Shown: positions 1 to 9,195, counted from the first letter of the stretch. The stretch: DNA of 64,000 bases from Alphaproteobacteria bacterium LSUCC0684 (GCA_041228335.1 CP166130.1:1016638-1080637); one strand, 5' to 3'. Translations and numbers: made by a program. Notes: a model not told the origin generated them from the sequence alone.

Positions 1-1
1 C

Positions 2-2285
2 TACAGTATCCACAGCGTGACCAGAACATCCGGTGAGGAGATGCCGCTTGACTGGTTTTCTATTGCACCTGAGACAGGTGAGTTGACGCTGGCGAGCGAG
101 GCAGCGCTGGATTACAGCGAAGTGGGTGACCTTTCGATCATCATCGAAGCGAGTTCAACTTCCCTGCTAGGTGGGTCTGATCCAGTTATAAAAACGCAGT
201 CACTGGCTCTGACCATCCAGGTTGAGGAAATGGATATGAGGCCAATCAGTATCAGCCTGAGTCGCAATGCCGCGGTGCAGGAAGATCGTGTAATTGGCCT
301 CGTTCATGTTGAAGATCCTAACATCAGCGAAAATTTCCGGGCACAGGATTTCATTATAGGCGGCCAGGACAGTGCTCAATTCGAGATGGTAGATGAAGAT
401 GGTGATGTCCAGATCAGGTTCAGAGATGAGGCTGCAATTCGTCCCGAAAGTGGTGGCCGCAAACCTTTGGGTCAAGTGTATCATATAACCCTGAATGTGA
501 CGGACATGGGAGGGCTCTCATTGCCTGAACCCGAAGTGGTGGAAATTATAGAAGGATCACTTTTCATCCTAGATGCTGAAGATGGAATCTCTGCGCGTTA
601 TACAAAATATCAGGATGAAAATGGCCATGGCCTGCTTGCTGAAAACACCAATGGAGCCGCAGAAGGGGTAGTGATTGGTGCTCTTGGTGATCATCTTGAA
701 GCCATATCCTATCATCTTGAGGCTGGTGTTGAGGGCAATGATGATTTTGATATCGTCAATGGAAGTCTTGTATATACGGGAGCCGATTCAGGAGATTTCG
801 AAAAGGCTGAAACAATCGTTGTTTCCATCAGCATGACAACAAGCCAAGGCGTCGTTATCAGTGAAAACTACCTGATCTATCTTTCAGACGGAAATGACGC
901 CCCCATTATTGATAGTGCTGCCGGAGCGTCCATGGGTATTGGGCAGTTGACCGAAGACGACGGCAACCCTGATATTGGTGATAATCGACTTGTTCTTAGA
1001 GAAAACATGTTCATGTTGAGCGATGTCGATATTGCTGACCAGGCTGAAGATGGCACGCTTGGAAGCGGGTTCAGCTTTACCGTCAGCGGATCGACAAATG
1101 GTCATGTAGAAGTTGGTAGAGAAGATCGAACCACTTTCACGATAGATGAGTTGCGAACAGGTCAGGTCGAGTTTGTTCGTGATGGAAGTGAGCTTTTTGA
1201 AATTGAAAACGGTGTTCTAACGAATATCCCAAGACCGACTACGTTGACCCTTATATTGAATGATGGCGAACTTGAAAGTGATCCGAAGACAGTCACCTTT
1301 AATGTTCTTCCCTATGATGACGCACCTGACATAGTGCCGACTACAGAAGATTTTCCCATAACCCATACCATACATGGATTGACATTTGAGGTCATTTCAA
1401 AGGATTTTGTTGGAATTGCATTTCAGGCGCACTCATCCTTAACCGAATTCTCCGTTTTCGACCCATCCCTTAATGATCCTACCTTTCCCAAAGGGTTTCT
1501 TGGATATTTCTATATTCCCAGCGATGGAAACATGACCTGGAACGAGATTGTCGAAAAGCTGAACGGTTTAATAGAAACTGATCAACTGACCGCAACAAGC
1601 ATAGAAAATCCCAGGGTAACAGAGGGATACGATCCTGCAGGTCTGATCGGCAATGTTCTGGATACAGAAACCGTTCTTCCGACGTCCTATCCACTGGATG
1701 GCGCGTATATAGATGCGCAATTCATCTCAATACACGGGATGGTTCTTTATGCAAAAGACGGCAGGTCGATCAGTGGCTGGACGATTGAATTCAAACCTGC
1801 CAATGGTGCTGAAACAGGCTTTGTCGAGGAGATTGATGCCGATAGAGGAGTGCTGGTTATAAGAACACGGGACGGCGAAAACCTTGATGCTCCGGCCCGG
1901 ATAGCTGAGCTTGTTGATGATATTGCCGCAGGTCCCGAGGGGATCAACCTTCCCAATGGAATTGGTATGGATCTGGCCGCCAGCAATCATGAAACATTCA
2001 CTACTCTGTTTGGACTGACGCTAGATAGCAATTTCACTCCATCCGCCTATCGCCAGGGCGATTACCTGAATACAGGTGCTGATAACGCTGATAATGAAAA
2101 GCATGGCAAAGAGAACGGTGTTTTTGCCGCTTATAATGGCCAGAAAGTTGCTGAAGGCGATATGCAAGTGCTCAGTCATGAAGCGCTGATGATGTTCAAT
2201 GATATGCCGGATACGGATGCAACATCGCTTATCTATACGCTGAACCGCCTTCCCGCTCATGGGCTGCTCGAATTACAGGGGTGTC
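2..2285 (+). pseudogene. Giant cadherin/VCBS-type surface adhesin, 5' part, cut by an insertion sequence
   Basis: The reading frame is open from the left window edge, so the true start lies outside. The protein is acidic and beta-rich, with repeated cadherin-like signatures such as 'FSIAPETGELTLAS', 'DAEDGISARY' and 'SDGNDAPIIDS', and a CSPG-like repeat near the end ('SLIYTLNRLPAHGLLELQG'). Proteins of this kind are secreted or surface-anchored adhesins; no signal peptide can be seen because the N-terminus is missing. The native frame ends at 2285, where an IS3-family element begins; the 44 bases up to the stop near 2329 are IS sequence. The matching C-terminal part resumes after 3476. The function is inferred from the architecture and the locus is probably inactive unless the element excises precisely. 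Confidence 0.8.
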
Positions 2286-2306
2286 TAGCCCCAATTTTCT
2301 GTGCCA
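2286..2306. repeat. Left terminal inverted repeat of the IS3-family element
   Basis: TAGCCCC, six diverged bases, then CTGTGCCA. It pairs in inverted orientation with 3456-3476 at identical spacing. Confidence 0.8.
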
Positions 2307-2317
2307 CTAATTTTCGA

Positions 2318-3061
2318 TTACTCTATTAGTGTTTCAGGTACGGGCGGTCGCATATTTAGTCCATGATGTGGTCTGATGTGATTGTATTGGCGGAGCCATA
2401 CATTGATTGCAGTTTGCGCTTGATGGACAGTGTGGAACCATTCTGCGTTTAGCACTTCATTGCGTAACGTGCCATTGAAGCGCTCGTTATAGCCATTTTC
2501 CCAAGGCGAGCCTGGATAGATTTGGATTGGCTCGATGCCAACCTTCCTAAGCCAAGTTTGAAGATGCTCTGCAATGAACTCGGGGCCGTTGTCCGATCTG
2601 ATGAACCTTGGTTTTCCTCGCTTAAGGATCAGATCAAACAATACGTCCAGCACGTCATTGGCATTCATCTTCGGCCTGACGGCCACGCACAAAGCTTCTC
2701 GTGTGTATTCATCGATAACGGTCAGCATTTTGTAGCTGCGTCCATTTGTTAGCTTATCGTGGACAAAGTCAATCGACCAAATATGATTTGAATGCTGAGG
2801 TCTTAGCCTGATGACAGAGCTGTCTTTGTGATACAGGCGTTTTCGTTTCTTGTGACGCTGTGGAAGTTGCAACCCTTCTTCACGCCATAATCGTTCTACT
2901 CGCTTGTGGTTGACCTTCCAGCCCTCGATCTGCAGCAACTGAGTTATCTTCCGATAGCCGTAGCGGCCATACGCCTTGGCCAATCTCATCATGGCCAAGC
3001 GTAGGGCATCATCATCGTGCTGAACCGCCTTGTAGTTCAGCGTTGAACGAGCAATATCCAA
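2318..3061 (-). CDS. IS3-family transposase OrfB (DDE integrase core)
   Basis: This is the catalytic part of the IS transposase. The rve-type core is complete: 'WSIDFVHD' gives the first Asp, 'RSDNGPEF' the second, and 'NGYNERFNGTLRNE' the Glu, with the usual spacing of about 35 residues between the last two. An N-terminal HTH_21-like segment ('YGRYGYRKITQLLQIEGW') precedes it. The coordinates start at a TTG codon, but the same frame stays open to about 3165 and reads 'GLTQEQQRQAVIHTRQKLN' into orfA. The active protein is therefore probably an OrfAB fusion made by a -1 frameshift at a TTTTTTA run at the end of orfA. No inactivating lesion is visible. Confidence 0.9.
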   Translation of the reverse strand: MDIARSTLNYKAVQHDDDALRLAMMRLAKAYGRYGYRKITQLLQIEGWKVNHKRVERLWREEGLQLPQRHKKRKRLYHKDSSVIRLRPQHSNHIWSIDFVHDKLTNGRSYKMLTVIDEYTREALCVAVRPKMNANDVLDVLFDLILKRGKPRFIRSDNGPEFIAEHLQTWLRKVGIEPIQIYPGSPWENGYNERFNGTLRNEVLNAEWFHTVHQAQTAINVWLRQYNHIRPHHGLNMRPPVPETLIE

Positions 3062-3138
3062 GACCTTGCATGTTCGTCGCTCAGATGTGTTGAGCTTTTG
3101 TCTTGTATGAATGACGGCCTGACGTTGTTGCTCTTGCG

Positions 3139-3426
3139 TCAGACCTTTGGCTTTAAAAAATCCAAGCTTTCCTTCAAGATCAACTTGTCCAACTCAAGTT
3201 CCGCTACAATCTTTTTGAGCCGATCATTCTCTTTTTGCAGCGACTTCATCTCGCTGAGCTGAGACCGCCCCATGCCGCCGAATTTCTTGCGCCAGCCGTA
3301 ATAGGTTTTGTCCGAAACTCCTGCCTTGCGACAAGCGCTAACAACATCCATGCCACCATGAATATGAACTTCAATCTCACGTAACAGCTTCAAAATATCT
3401 TCGTCCGAATAACGCTTCCTAGCCAT
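3139..3426 (-). CDS. IS3-family transposase OrfA (helix-turn-helix, leucine zipper)
   Basis: A 95-residue DNA-binding subunit of the insertion sequence. It has the IS3 OrfA pattern: an N-terminal helix-turn-helix ('MDVVSACRKAGVSDKTYYGW') and a C-terminal heptad stretch ('LQKENDRLKKIVAELELDKL') that normally mediates multimerisation. The frame ends just after GAT-TTT-TTA-AAG, a slippery run suited to -1 slippage into the orfB frame. It lies directly inside the right inverted repeat, whose strand reads toward it, and probably uses an outward-inward promoter there. Confidence 0.9.
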   Translation of the reverse strand: MARKRYSDEDILKLLREIEVHIHGGMDVVSACRKAGVSDKTYYGWRKKFGGMGRSQLSEMKSLQKENDRLKKIVAELELDKLILKESLDFLKPKV

Positions 3427-3455
3427 AATTTCGATCCTCCGTCTCTATCAAATTA

Positions 3456-3476
3456 TGGCACAGTTTTACGGGGCTA
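3456..3476. repeat. Right terminal inverted repeat of the IS3-family element
   Basis: The reverse complement begins TAGCCCC and has CTGTGCCA after six bases, matching 2286-2306. Confidence 0.8.
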
Positions 3477-3479
3477 AGT

Positions 3480-4952
3480 CAGGGCGACAAGGCCAAGGTC
3501 AACGCTTTGGGTAACGGTGAAGAAATAGAAGAAGTAATCAAACTTTCTATCACCGATAGCGGCGGTACGGTGGTTGAAGCATCCGAAACTGTCATCATAA
3601 AAGGACAAGAAGACCCGATAGAGTTTATCACCGCGCCTCCAACGTCAATCCGTATCGAGGAATACTCAACGACCGCACCGGGAGTCATCTATACTGCCAT
3701 AGTGGACGACCCGGATAAGAACAACGAACTGAACAACATTACTTTTACCTTAGGTAGCGTTGATGGAGATGCAAGTTTATTCACTGGCACAGCCAATGGG
3801 AACTCCTATGAGATTACCTTTGATCTGCCAGACTCTGGTAAGGACTTCACCAAACCATCTGATGGCATTTATAATCTTACATTGACCGCACAGGATAGTG
3901 ACGGTGTCACTGCTACCCAGCATATCAATATGGAGATTGTTGAAACTCTCTACGCCGAGATTAGCGGCAGTGTACTCGACAGCCGGGCAGGGGATGATCT
4001 CATGATCGGGAATGGCGGAGCTGATAAATTTGTCCTGACTCTTGCCGATGGTCAACGTGGCCGGGATGCTGTGCAAGATTTCGAAGATGGCACGGATAAG
4101 ATACAGGTTACCGTGCCGGATCCGGTGATCCTCACGGATGCCAATTTCAAAGGTAAAATAGGAATAGACATTGCGCAGGGTATTGCTGAAACAGCAGATG
4201 AAAACCATACCATCATTACCTATGATAAGGACGGCGTGGATGAGGCGGTTGTGATGGTGCTGGAGAATGTGGCCGAAGCCAACATCACCTTTGATGATTT
4301 TGAGTTTGCCAGCCTGAGGAAGCCGAAAATCGGTACAAGCGAGGTTGACACCTTTGTCCTGACACTTGCCGATGGTGAACGTAGCCGGGATATTGTGAGA
4401 GATTTCGACGATGGCACGGATAAGATACGGGTTATTGTGGCGGACCCGGTGATCCTCACGAATGACAATTTCAAAAGTGAAATAGGAATAGACATCGCAC
4501 AAGGTACTGGAACGGCGGATGCTAACCACACCATCATTACCTATGATAAAGACGGCGTGGATGAGGTGGTTGTGATGGTGCTGGAGGGTGAGACCGCAAC
4601 CAACATCACTTTTGATGATTTTGAGTTTGTCAGCAGGAGGGAGCCGGTGGACGGCACAAGCGGGGCTGATAGATTTTTCCTGACCCTTGCCGATGGTGAA
4701 CGTAGCCGGGATATTGTGCGGAATTTCGCCGATGGCACGGATAAGATCGAGGTGGATGTGGAAACCCCGTCCGAGATTAATTCAGGTAATTTTCTCACTA
4801 AACTGGATATCACCATCGCACAAGGTACTGGAACGGCGGATGCTAACCACACCATCATCACCTATTATCCGGATGGCGCGAATGATGTTGTGATGGTGCT
4901 GGAGAATGAAACCGCAACCAATATAACCTATGCTGATTTTGAGTTTATTTAG
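3480..4952 (+). pseudogene. Giant adhesin, 3' part: VCBS-like end and three RTX-like C-terminal repeats
   Basis: This is the C-terminal remainder of the adhesin interrupted at 2285. Its frame is open from the IS edge; the first ATG is at 3507. It begins with the end of a VCBS/cadherin-like domain ('SITDSGGTVVEASETVIIKG'), passes another beta domain ('YNLTLTAQDSDGVTATQ') and ends in three tandem modules of about 107 residues. Each module holds 'FVLTLADGERSRDIVRDF' or a close variant followed by DGTDKI, recalling the C-terminal modules of RTX/serralysin-type type I secretion substrates. The protein ends 'TNITYADFEFI', a hydrophobic end of the sort read by type I secretion systems. No transporter genes are adjacent. 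Confidence 0.75.
4009..4952 (+). repeat. Three tandem in-frame repeats, period about 321-324 bp
   Basis: The motif CTTGCCGATGG recurs at 4041, 4365 and 4686, giving periods of 324 and 321 bp (108 and 107 codons). Long near-identical blocks are shared, for example around the codons for 'TADANHTIITY'. The high similarity of units 2 and 3 at DNA level suggests recent duplication or gene conversion. Confidence 0.85.
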
Positions 4953-4994
4953 CGGATAAACAATTTTCAGCGCGCCGTGAATTTGCCGATAAGA

Positions 4995-5915
4995 TCAATA
5001 GGGCCACTCTAGGCGGCTGAGCGCCGTGATGGCCGAGGTGATTTCATCAAAACTCTCTTTAGCCGCGGCGGCAGTGTGACGCCCCCTCAAAAACCCATGG
5101 GGAAGACCATCGGCAATCTTGAACGCGACCTTGCCGCCGGAAAGACCGATCTTTCGGGCAAAGTCAGGTGTGTCTGAAGCCAGCGGATCGCAGCCTGCGG
5201 CAAGCATGAAAGTCGGGGGCGATTTCCCAAGATCAGCAAGCGCCATCGGCGGCGTCAGGTTATTCCTGTTATGGGGGCAATCAAAATATGTCTGCCAGTA
5301 TATCGCCACTTGTTCGGTGCTGAGAAGGGGGGCATTGGCATGGGTCATGTAACTCCCCTGATCAAGTGCGCCGCCAAGCATCGGGTAGATCAATACCTGG
5401 CCTATGGGTTTGCCCGGCCGTGCGACGGAAACCATGGCAGCGAGCCAGGCACCCGCGCTGTCCCCCGCCAGCAGAAAAGGGGTGTCATCTTCACCAAGAA
5501 CGGCATCCAAAACCGCAAGACAGTCTTCGAGCGCGGCGGGATGTTTGTGTTCCGGGGCAAGGCGATAATCAACGGCAATCACTTCAAGTTGCGTCGTGTT
5601 ACAAATCTCCGCGCAGATATCATCATGACTATCCAGGCCGCCGACAACAAACCCGCCACCATGAAAGTAGATTACCCGGGCATGGGCAACGCTGGTGCGA
5701 TAGCGGCGGACAGGCACATCACCAAGTTTCTGATCTTCTGATGTAACCCCTTCCGGGCGACTTTTCGCAAAATGAGTGCAGAGCGATGTGTAAATTTGCC
5801 GTTGATCTTCAATCGTCAGATCATTGCGGGAATCTGGGTAGAAACTTTGGGTTGTCTCAATGAAATCCCAGGTGTCTTTATCCATCACATTGCGGTAATC
5901 CAAGATACCCTCCAC
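4995..5915 (-). CDS. Alpha/beta-hydrolase, HSL-family esterase/lipase
   Basis: A 306-residue carboxylesterase-type hydrolase of the hormone-sensitive-lipase group. The oxyanion-hole motif is 'YFHGGGFVVGG' and the nucleophile elbow is 'LAGDSAGAWLA'. The remaining catalytic residues fit 'AGCDPLASD' (Asp) and 'LPHGFLRG' (His). There is no signal peptide, so it is probably cytoplasmic. The natural substrate cannot be told. It converges with the adhesin and lies downstream of znuB on the same strand, but nothing links it functionally to zinc uptake. A second Met ten codons in is an alternative start. Confidence 0.85.
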   Translation of the reverse strand: MEGILDYRNVMDKDTWDFIETTQSFYPDSRNDLTIEDQRQIYTSLCTHFAKSRPEGVTSEDQKLGDVPVRRYRTSVAHARVIYFHGGGFVVGGLDSHDDICAEICNTTQLEVIAVDYRLAPEHKHPAALEDCLAVLDAVLGEDDTPFLLAGDSAGAWLAAMVSVARPGKPIGQVLIYPMLGGALDQGSYMTHANAPLLSTEQVAIYWQTYFDCPHNRNNLTPPMALADLGKSPPTFMLAAGCDPLASDTPDFARKIGLSGGKVAFKIADGLPHGFLRGRHTAAAAKESFDEITSAITALSRLEWPY

Positions 5916-5932
5916 AAAAAGACCGCTCTATC

Positions 5933-6739
5933 CTAGCGTATTTGAAGCCGGGCAGATAGAGCGCTTGCGATCATGCTGAAGGCGAAAAGACTTGTCAGGA
6001 TAAGCACGATACTCGGGCCGGTGGGGATGTCTGCGGCTAGCGACAGATTGACCCCTGAAATGACCCCGATAATGCCTACAAGCACCGCCAGCAATGCCAT
6101 TGTTTCAGGACTGCGAGCAAAAGGGCGTGCGGTCGCGGCCGGGATGATGAGCATTGATGTGATGAGCAGAATTCCAACCATGCGAACTGATACAGCAACA
6201 ACCAGCGTCATGAGAAATAGAAAGAGTAACCGCATCCGGAAAATATCAATGCCTTCGGCGCTGGCCAGGTCTTCACTTAATGTCATGAGCACAAGGCGTG
6301 GCCAGACAGTATACACCAGGATCAGTACGAGCGTTCCACCACCAAGAATTACAGCAATATCCGTCGGCATCACCGTCAGGATATCACCAAAAAGAAGGGC
6401 ATGAAGATCAACGCTAATTCCGGAGAGACTGATCAGAACTACCCCGGAGGAAAGCGCTCCATGGGCCAGTATTCCAAGAAGGGTATCTGTTGCGAGAACG
6501 CCGCGTTGCTGCAGCCAGAGTAGGAGGATTGCAAAGCCTGAACATACCAGAAGGATGCCGGTTGAAATGCCTATCCCGAAACCGAAACCGATAGCTATCC
6601 CAAGCATTGCGCTATGGGCGAGGGAGTCACCAAAATAGGCCATCCGTCTCCAGACAACAAAGCAGCCCATAACGCCGGTAACAATGGCAATACCTGTGCC
6701 GGCGATCAGTGCCATAAGAATAAAACTATCCATTGTCAC
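5933..6739 (-). CDS. znuB: Zinc ABC transporter, membrane permease ZnuB
   Basis: A 268-residue polytopic membrane protein of the ABC-3 (manganese/zinc/iron chelate) permease family, with hydrophobic helices throughout ('GIAIVTGVMGCFVVWRRMAY', 'LAHSAMLGIAIGFGFGIG'). It forms the inner-membrane channel for zinc delivered by ZnuA, driven by ZnuC. The start is a GTG whose bases overlap the znuC stop, with an ATG two codons later as an alternative, so the two genes are translationally coupled. It is third in the zur-znuC-znuB operon and should be under Zur control. Confidence 0.92.
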   Translation of the reverse strand: MTMDSFILMALIAGTGIAIVTGVMGCFVVWRRMAYFGDSLAHSAMLGIAIGFGFGIGISTGILLVCSGFAILLLWLQQRGVLATDTLLGILAHGALSSGVVLISLSGISVDLHALLFGDILTVMPTDIAVILGGGTLVLILVYTVWPRLVLMTLSEDLASAEGIDIFRMRLLFLFLMTLVVAVSVRMVGILLITSMLIIPAATARPFARSPETMALLAVLVGIIGVISGVNLSLAADIPTGPSIVLILTSLFAFSMIASALSARLQIR

Positions 6740-7476
6740 TGATCCTGTGCAGCAGGGTGATCATGATCATGATGGTGATCATGGTCATGCTGATAGACGG
6801 CCATCATTCGGGCCATATCCTTACCGAAAAGCTGGATAAACTCTGGATCCCGGGTAACTGCAGTGGGCTCTCCTGAACAGCACACATGATGATAAAGGCA
6901 CACAACCTTTCGGGTGGAGGCCATGACCATATGCAGATCATGCGAAACCATGACAAGGGCAATATTCCGCTCCCTGTGGACACGGTTCAAATGTTCGTAA
7001 AATGCAAGCTGGCCAGAAAGGTCAAGATTCTGGGCAGGCTCGTCAAGGATGATAAGATCAGGTCTGTTGATCAGCGAACGCGCCAGCAGAACACGCTGCC
7101 ATTCTCCTCCGGAAAGGACATGGATAGACCGGTTCATAAGGGAATTAATATCGGTTTCAGTGGCAACTTCGTCCAGATCATGCTGGCTGGATCGGGTGTT
7201 CAGCTTAAGGAAAGACTTCACGTCCATCGGCAGGCTTGCTTCAGCGGTCATACGTTGCGGGATATAGCTTGTCCGCAGTCCTGCTCGGCGGCGTATCACC
7301 CCGTCATCAGGTTTCATCACGCCAGCAAGACAACGAAGGAGGGTGGTTTTTCCGGCGCCATTTGGGCCGATAATAGTCAGAAAATCTGAGGGCACAACTT
7401 CAATTGAAACGCGATCAAGAAGCGGTCTTCTGTCTCGGTATACCGTCAGATTTTCAGCTGCGATAAGCGCATTCAT
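6736..7476 (-). CDS. znuC: Zinc ABC transporter, ATP-binding protein ZnuC
   Basis: The ATPase of the zinc importer. Walker A is 'GPNGAGKTT', the signature is 'LSGGEWQRVLLARS', Walker B is 'DLIILDEPAQNLD', and the switch His lies in 'MVSHDLHMVM'. I place the start at the ATG at 7476, which overlaps the zur stop as ATGA, rather than at the in-frame ATG at 7494 inside zur. The C-terminus is a His/Asp tail ('QHDHDHHHDHDHPAAQDQ') of the metal-binding sort seen in some ZnuC proteins, which may sense or buffer zinc. The gene sits between zur and znuB with overlaps at both ends. Confidence 0.93.
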   Translation of the reverse strand: MNALIAAENLTVYRDRRPLLDRVSIEVVPSDFLTIIGPNGAGKTTLLRCLAGVMKPDDGVIRRRAGLRTSYIPQRMTAEASLPMDVKSFLKLNTRSSQHDLDEVATETDINSLMNRSIHVLSGGEWQRVLLARSLINRPDLIILDEPAQNLDLSGQLAFYEHLNRVHRERNIALVMVSHDLHMVMASTRKVVCLYHHVCCSGEPTAVTRDPEFIQLFGKDMARMMAVYQHDHDHHHDHDHPAAQDQ

Positions 7477-7946
7477 GCGGCATTGCCCTGGCACTGGGTG
7501 CAGGTGCCCAATATCTCAAGCGTGGTGACGGTTGGAGTAAAACGATGGTGCTTCGCGGCATTGCCAATCGCTTCAGCCAGGTCGGTATTACAACATTCTG
7601 CAGCGGTGCCACAATCGCGGCAGATCATGAAATAACAATCATGACGCTGTTCTGGATGGATGCAACCGACATAGGCGTTCATGCTGTCTATTTTATGCAC
7701 AAGACCTTCATCGATGAGAAAATCCAGCGCTCGATAGACTGTCGGTGGTGCGGCGCTCATGGAAAAGTTATCTTCACTGATTTTTTGGAGAAGATCATAT
7801 GCCTTGATCGGCTGATGGCTTTCCCAGATCATTTCAAGTACCCGCCGACGAATTTTGGTCAGCCTGGTTCCGTTGCGTGAGCAAATCATCTCCGCTGCTT
7901 TGAGCGCAGTCCTGCGGCAAGAACGATGATCCTGACAAAATGTCAT
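7473..7946 (-). CDS. zur: Zinc uptake regulator Zur (Fur family)
   Basis: A 157-residue Fur-family repressor. The winged helix covers about residues 20-85 ('LTKIRRRVLEMIWESHQPIKA', 'PTVYRALDFLIDEGLVHKI') and the dimer/metal domain follows with 'HDCYFMICRDCG' and a second Cys pair in 'LGTCTQCQG', the structural zinc site. Its place at the head of znuCB and opposite znuA identifies it as Zur rather than Fur. A Shine-Dalgarno AGAGGAA precedes the ATG. It should repress both divergent units when zinc-loaded, through the palindrome at 7970-7985. Confidence 0.93.
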   Translation of the reverse strand: MTFCQDHRSCRRTALKAAEMICSRNGTRLTKIRRRVLEMIWESHQPIKAYDLLQKISEDNFSMSAAPPTVYRALDFLIDEGLVHKIDSMNAYVGCIHPEQRHDCYFMICRDCGTAAECCNTDLAEAIGNAAKHHRFTPTVTTLEILGTCTQCQGNAA

Positions 7947-7969
7947 CTTTTGGGTTCCTCTTGTTTAAG

Positions 7970-7985
7970 TAATGTTATAACATAA
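7970..7985. promoter_or_regulatory. Zur box between zur and znuA
   Basis: TAATGTTATAACATAA has a perfect GTTATAAC core and near-symmetric flanks, resembling the AT-rich Zur operators known from alphaproteobacteria. It lies in the 78 bp between the divergent zur and znuA starts, where it could repress both promoters. Confidence 0.8.
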
Positions 7986-8024
7986 CAAAAAATGATATCC
8001 ACCTTTTTCCTTAACGAGGCAATT

Positions 8025-9134
8025 ATGTTCTTACCGACCCGATTTCTGTCCAGGGTGTTGATTGTGCTTTCATTGACCCTGATGGGTACGAAGGCGGCAT
8101 TGGCTGAAAATTTAAGGGTGTCTGTGAGCATCAAGCCAATTCATTCACTGGTGTCGATGGTGATGGGAGAGATGGGTGAACCCATGCTTATCATGGGTGA
8201 TGGGGCATCGCCCCATGGATTTTCCCTCAAACCTTCTCAGCGCCGCATCATGGCCCAGTCAGAGGTGATTTTCATTATTCATGAGGGGATGGAAACAGGT
8301 CTCACCAAAATGCTGGAAAATAGCGATGCCAAGATCTTCCAGATTGCCTCTATCAAGGAGTTGAGTCTGTTGACTCGCCGTCGCGATGATGAGTTTATTT
8401 CGGCAGAAATCGGAACTTTTCATCGGCATGGTGATCACGATGACCATCACGATCATGATCACGATCATGATCACAAAGATCAACATGAAGATGACGATCA
8501 TCAAAAGCTCGAAGATCATGACGAACATGATCATGATGGTCATGGTGGAGATGATGGCCACAAGAAAACGCATGATCACGATATGCTCGATAGCCACGAT
8601 CATTATCACGGGCCTGGTGCGATCGTTGACTTTCATTTTTGGCTTGACCCACTTCGGGCAAGGCAAACGCTATTACCTATTGCGGAAATCCTGGGTGAAG
8701 CCTATCCTGCCTATGCGCCTACTTTTCTCGCCAATGCACAAAAGGCTTATGATGACCTGGGGCAATTGCATCTGGATATTCATAAGAAACTTAATGCGTA
8801 TAAGGGTCAGCAGTTTATTGTTTTTCATGATGCCTATCAGTATTTTGAAAAAAGATATGATCTTAAGGTTATTTCCAGCATTCTTGATCACCATGACGGA
8901 CAGATTACGCCTTCACGACTGTTGCGGTTGCGGCATCTGGTCGAAGACCATCAGGCCGATTGCATTTTTGCCGAACCGCAATATTCCTTACGGCTCGTGA
9001 ATGCACTGGCAATGATCGATGATATTCCAGTTCTTGAGCTTGACCCAATTGGACAGGATATCCCTCCAGGTGCCAATCTCTATGCTACACTGATGTATGA
9101 TCTGGCAGATGCTACCCGATCATGCCGTCCTTAA
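8025..9134 (+). CDS. znuA: Periplasmic zinc-binding protein ZnuA
   Basis: The solute-binding protein of the zinc importer (cluster A-I, ZnuA/TroA type). A signal peptide ends near 'GTKAALAEN'. Zinc ligands are expected from 'MGDGASPHGFSLKPSQ', the histidines after the loop ('GPGAIVDFHFWLDP'), and 'FHDAYQYFEKRY' further on. Between them is a very long His/Asp-rich loop (about residues 135-198) thought to gather zinc. I chose the ATG at 8025 because GAGG stands five bases before it, whereas the upstream in-frame ATG at 7992 has no such site and would place ten extra residues before the signal peptide. Confidence 0.93.
   Translation: MFLPTRFLSRVLIVLSLTLMGTKAALAENLRVSVSIKPIHSLVSMVMGEMGEPMLIMGDGASPHGFSLKPSQRRIMAQSEVIFIIHEGMETGLTKMLENSDAKIFQIASIKELSLLTRRRDDEFISAEIGTFHRHGDHDDHHDHDHDHDHKDQHEDDDHQKLEDHDEHDHDGHGGDDGHKKTHDHDMLDSHDHYHGPGAIVDFHFWLDPLRARQTLLPIAEILGEAYPAYAPTFLANAQKAYDDLGQLHLDIHKKLNAYKGQQFIVFHDAYQYFEKRYDLKVISSILDHHDGQITPSRLLRLRHLVEDHQADCIFAEPQYSLRLVNALAMIDDIPVLELDPIGQDIPPGANLYATLMYDLADATRSCRP
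8451..8474 (+). repeat. Tandem 12-bp repeat in the ZnuA histidine loop
   Basis: GATCATGATCAC occurs twice in a row and in degenerate form on both sides, encoding His-Asp repeats. Such repeats allow the loop length to change by slippage without breaking the frame. Confidence 0.75.
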
Positions 9135-9195
9135 TTGCTGTTGAGCTCTTCTCCCGTGCTGGTAAGGTGGGAATGTAATAATTGGAGGAAGTGAA

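Larger units (their letters stand above)
2286..3476 (-). mobile_element. IS3-family insertion sequence, complete, about 1.19 kb
   Basis: The element is bounded by imperfect terminal inverted repeats. Both ends begin TAGCCCC inward, followed after six bases by CTGTGCCA. The flanks are TGTC on the left and AGTC on the right, which fits a 3-4 bp target duplication with one changed base. Two overlapping minus-strand genes, orfA and orfB, have the usual IS3 organisation. Removing the 1195 bp between the two GTC copies puts the two halves of the surrounding adhesin gene back in the same frame, as expected of a simple insertion. The OrfB sequence looks most like the IS407/IS51 subgroups, but the subgroup is not certain. 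Confidence 0.9.

Noticed and set aside
3777-4861. Minus-strand frames opposite the adhesin repeats
   Set aside because: They recur with the repeat period and are shadows of the plus-strand coding repeats.
8395-8661. Minus-strand His/Asp-rich frame opposite znuA
   Set aside because: It is the mirror of the repetitive GATCATGATCAC loop, which is open in several frames on both strands.
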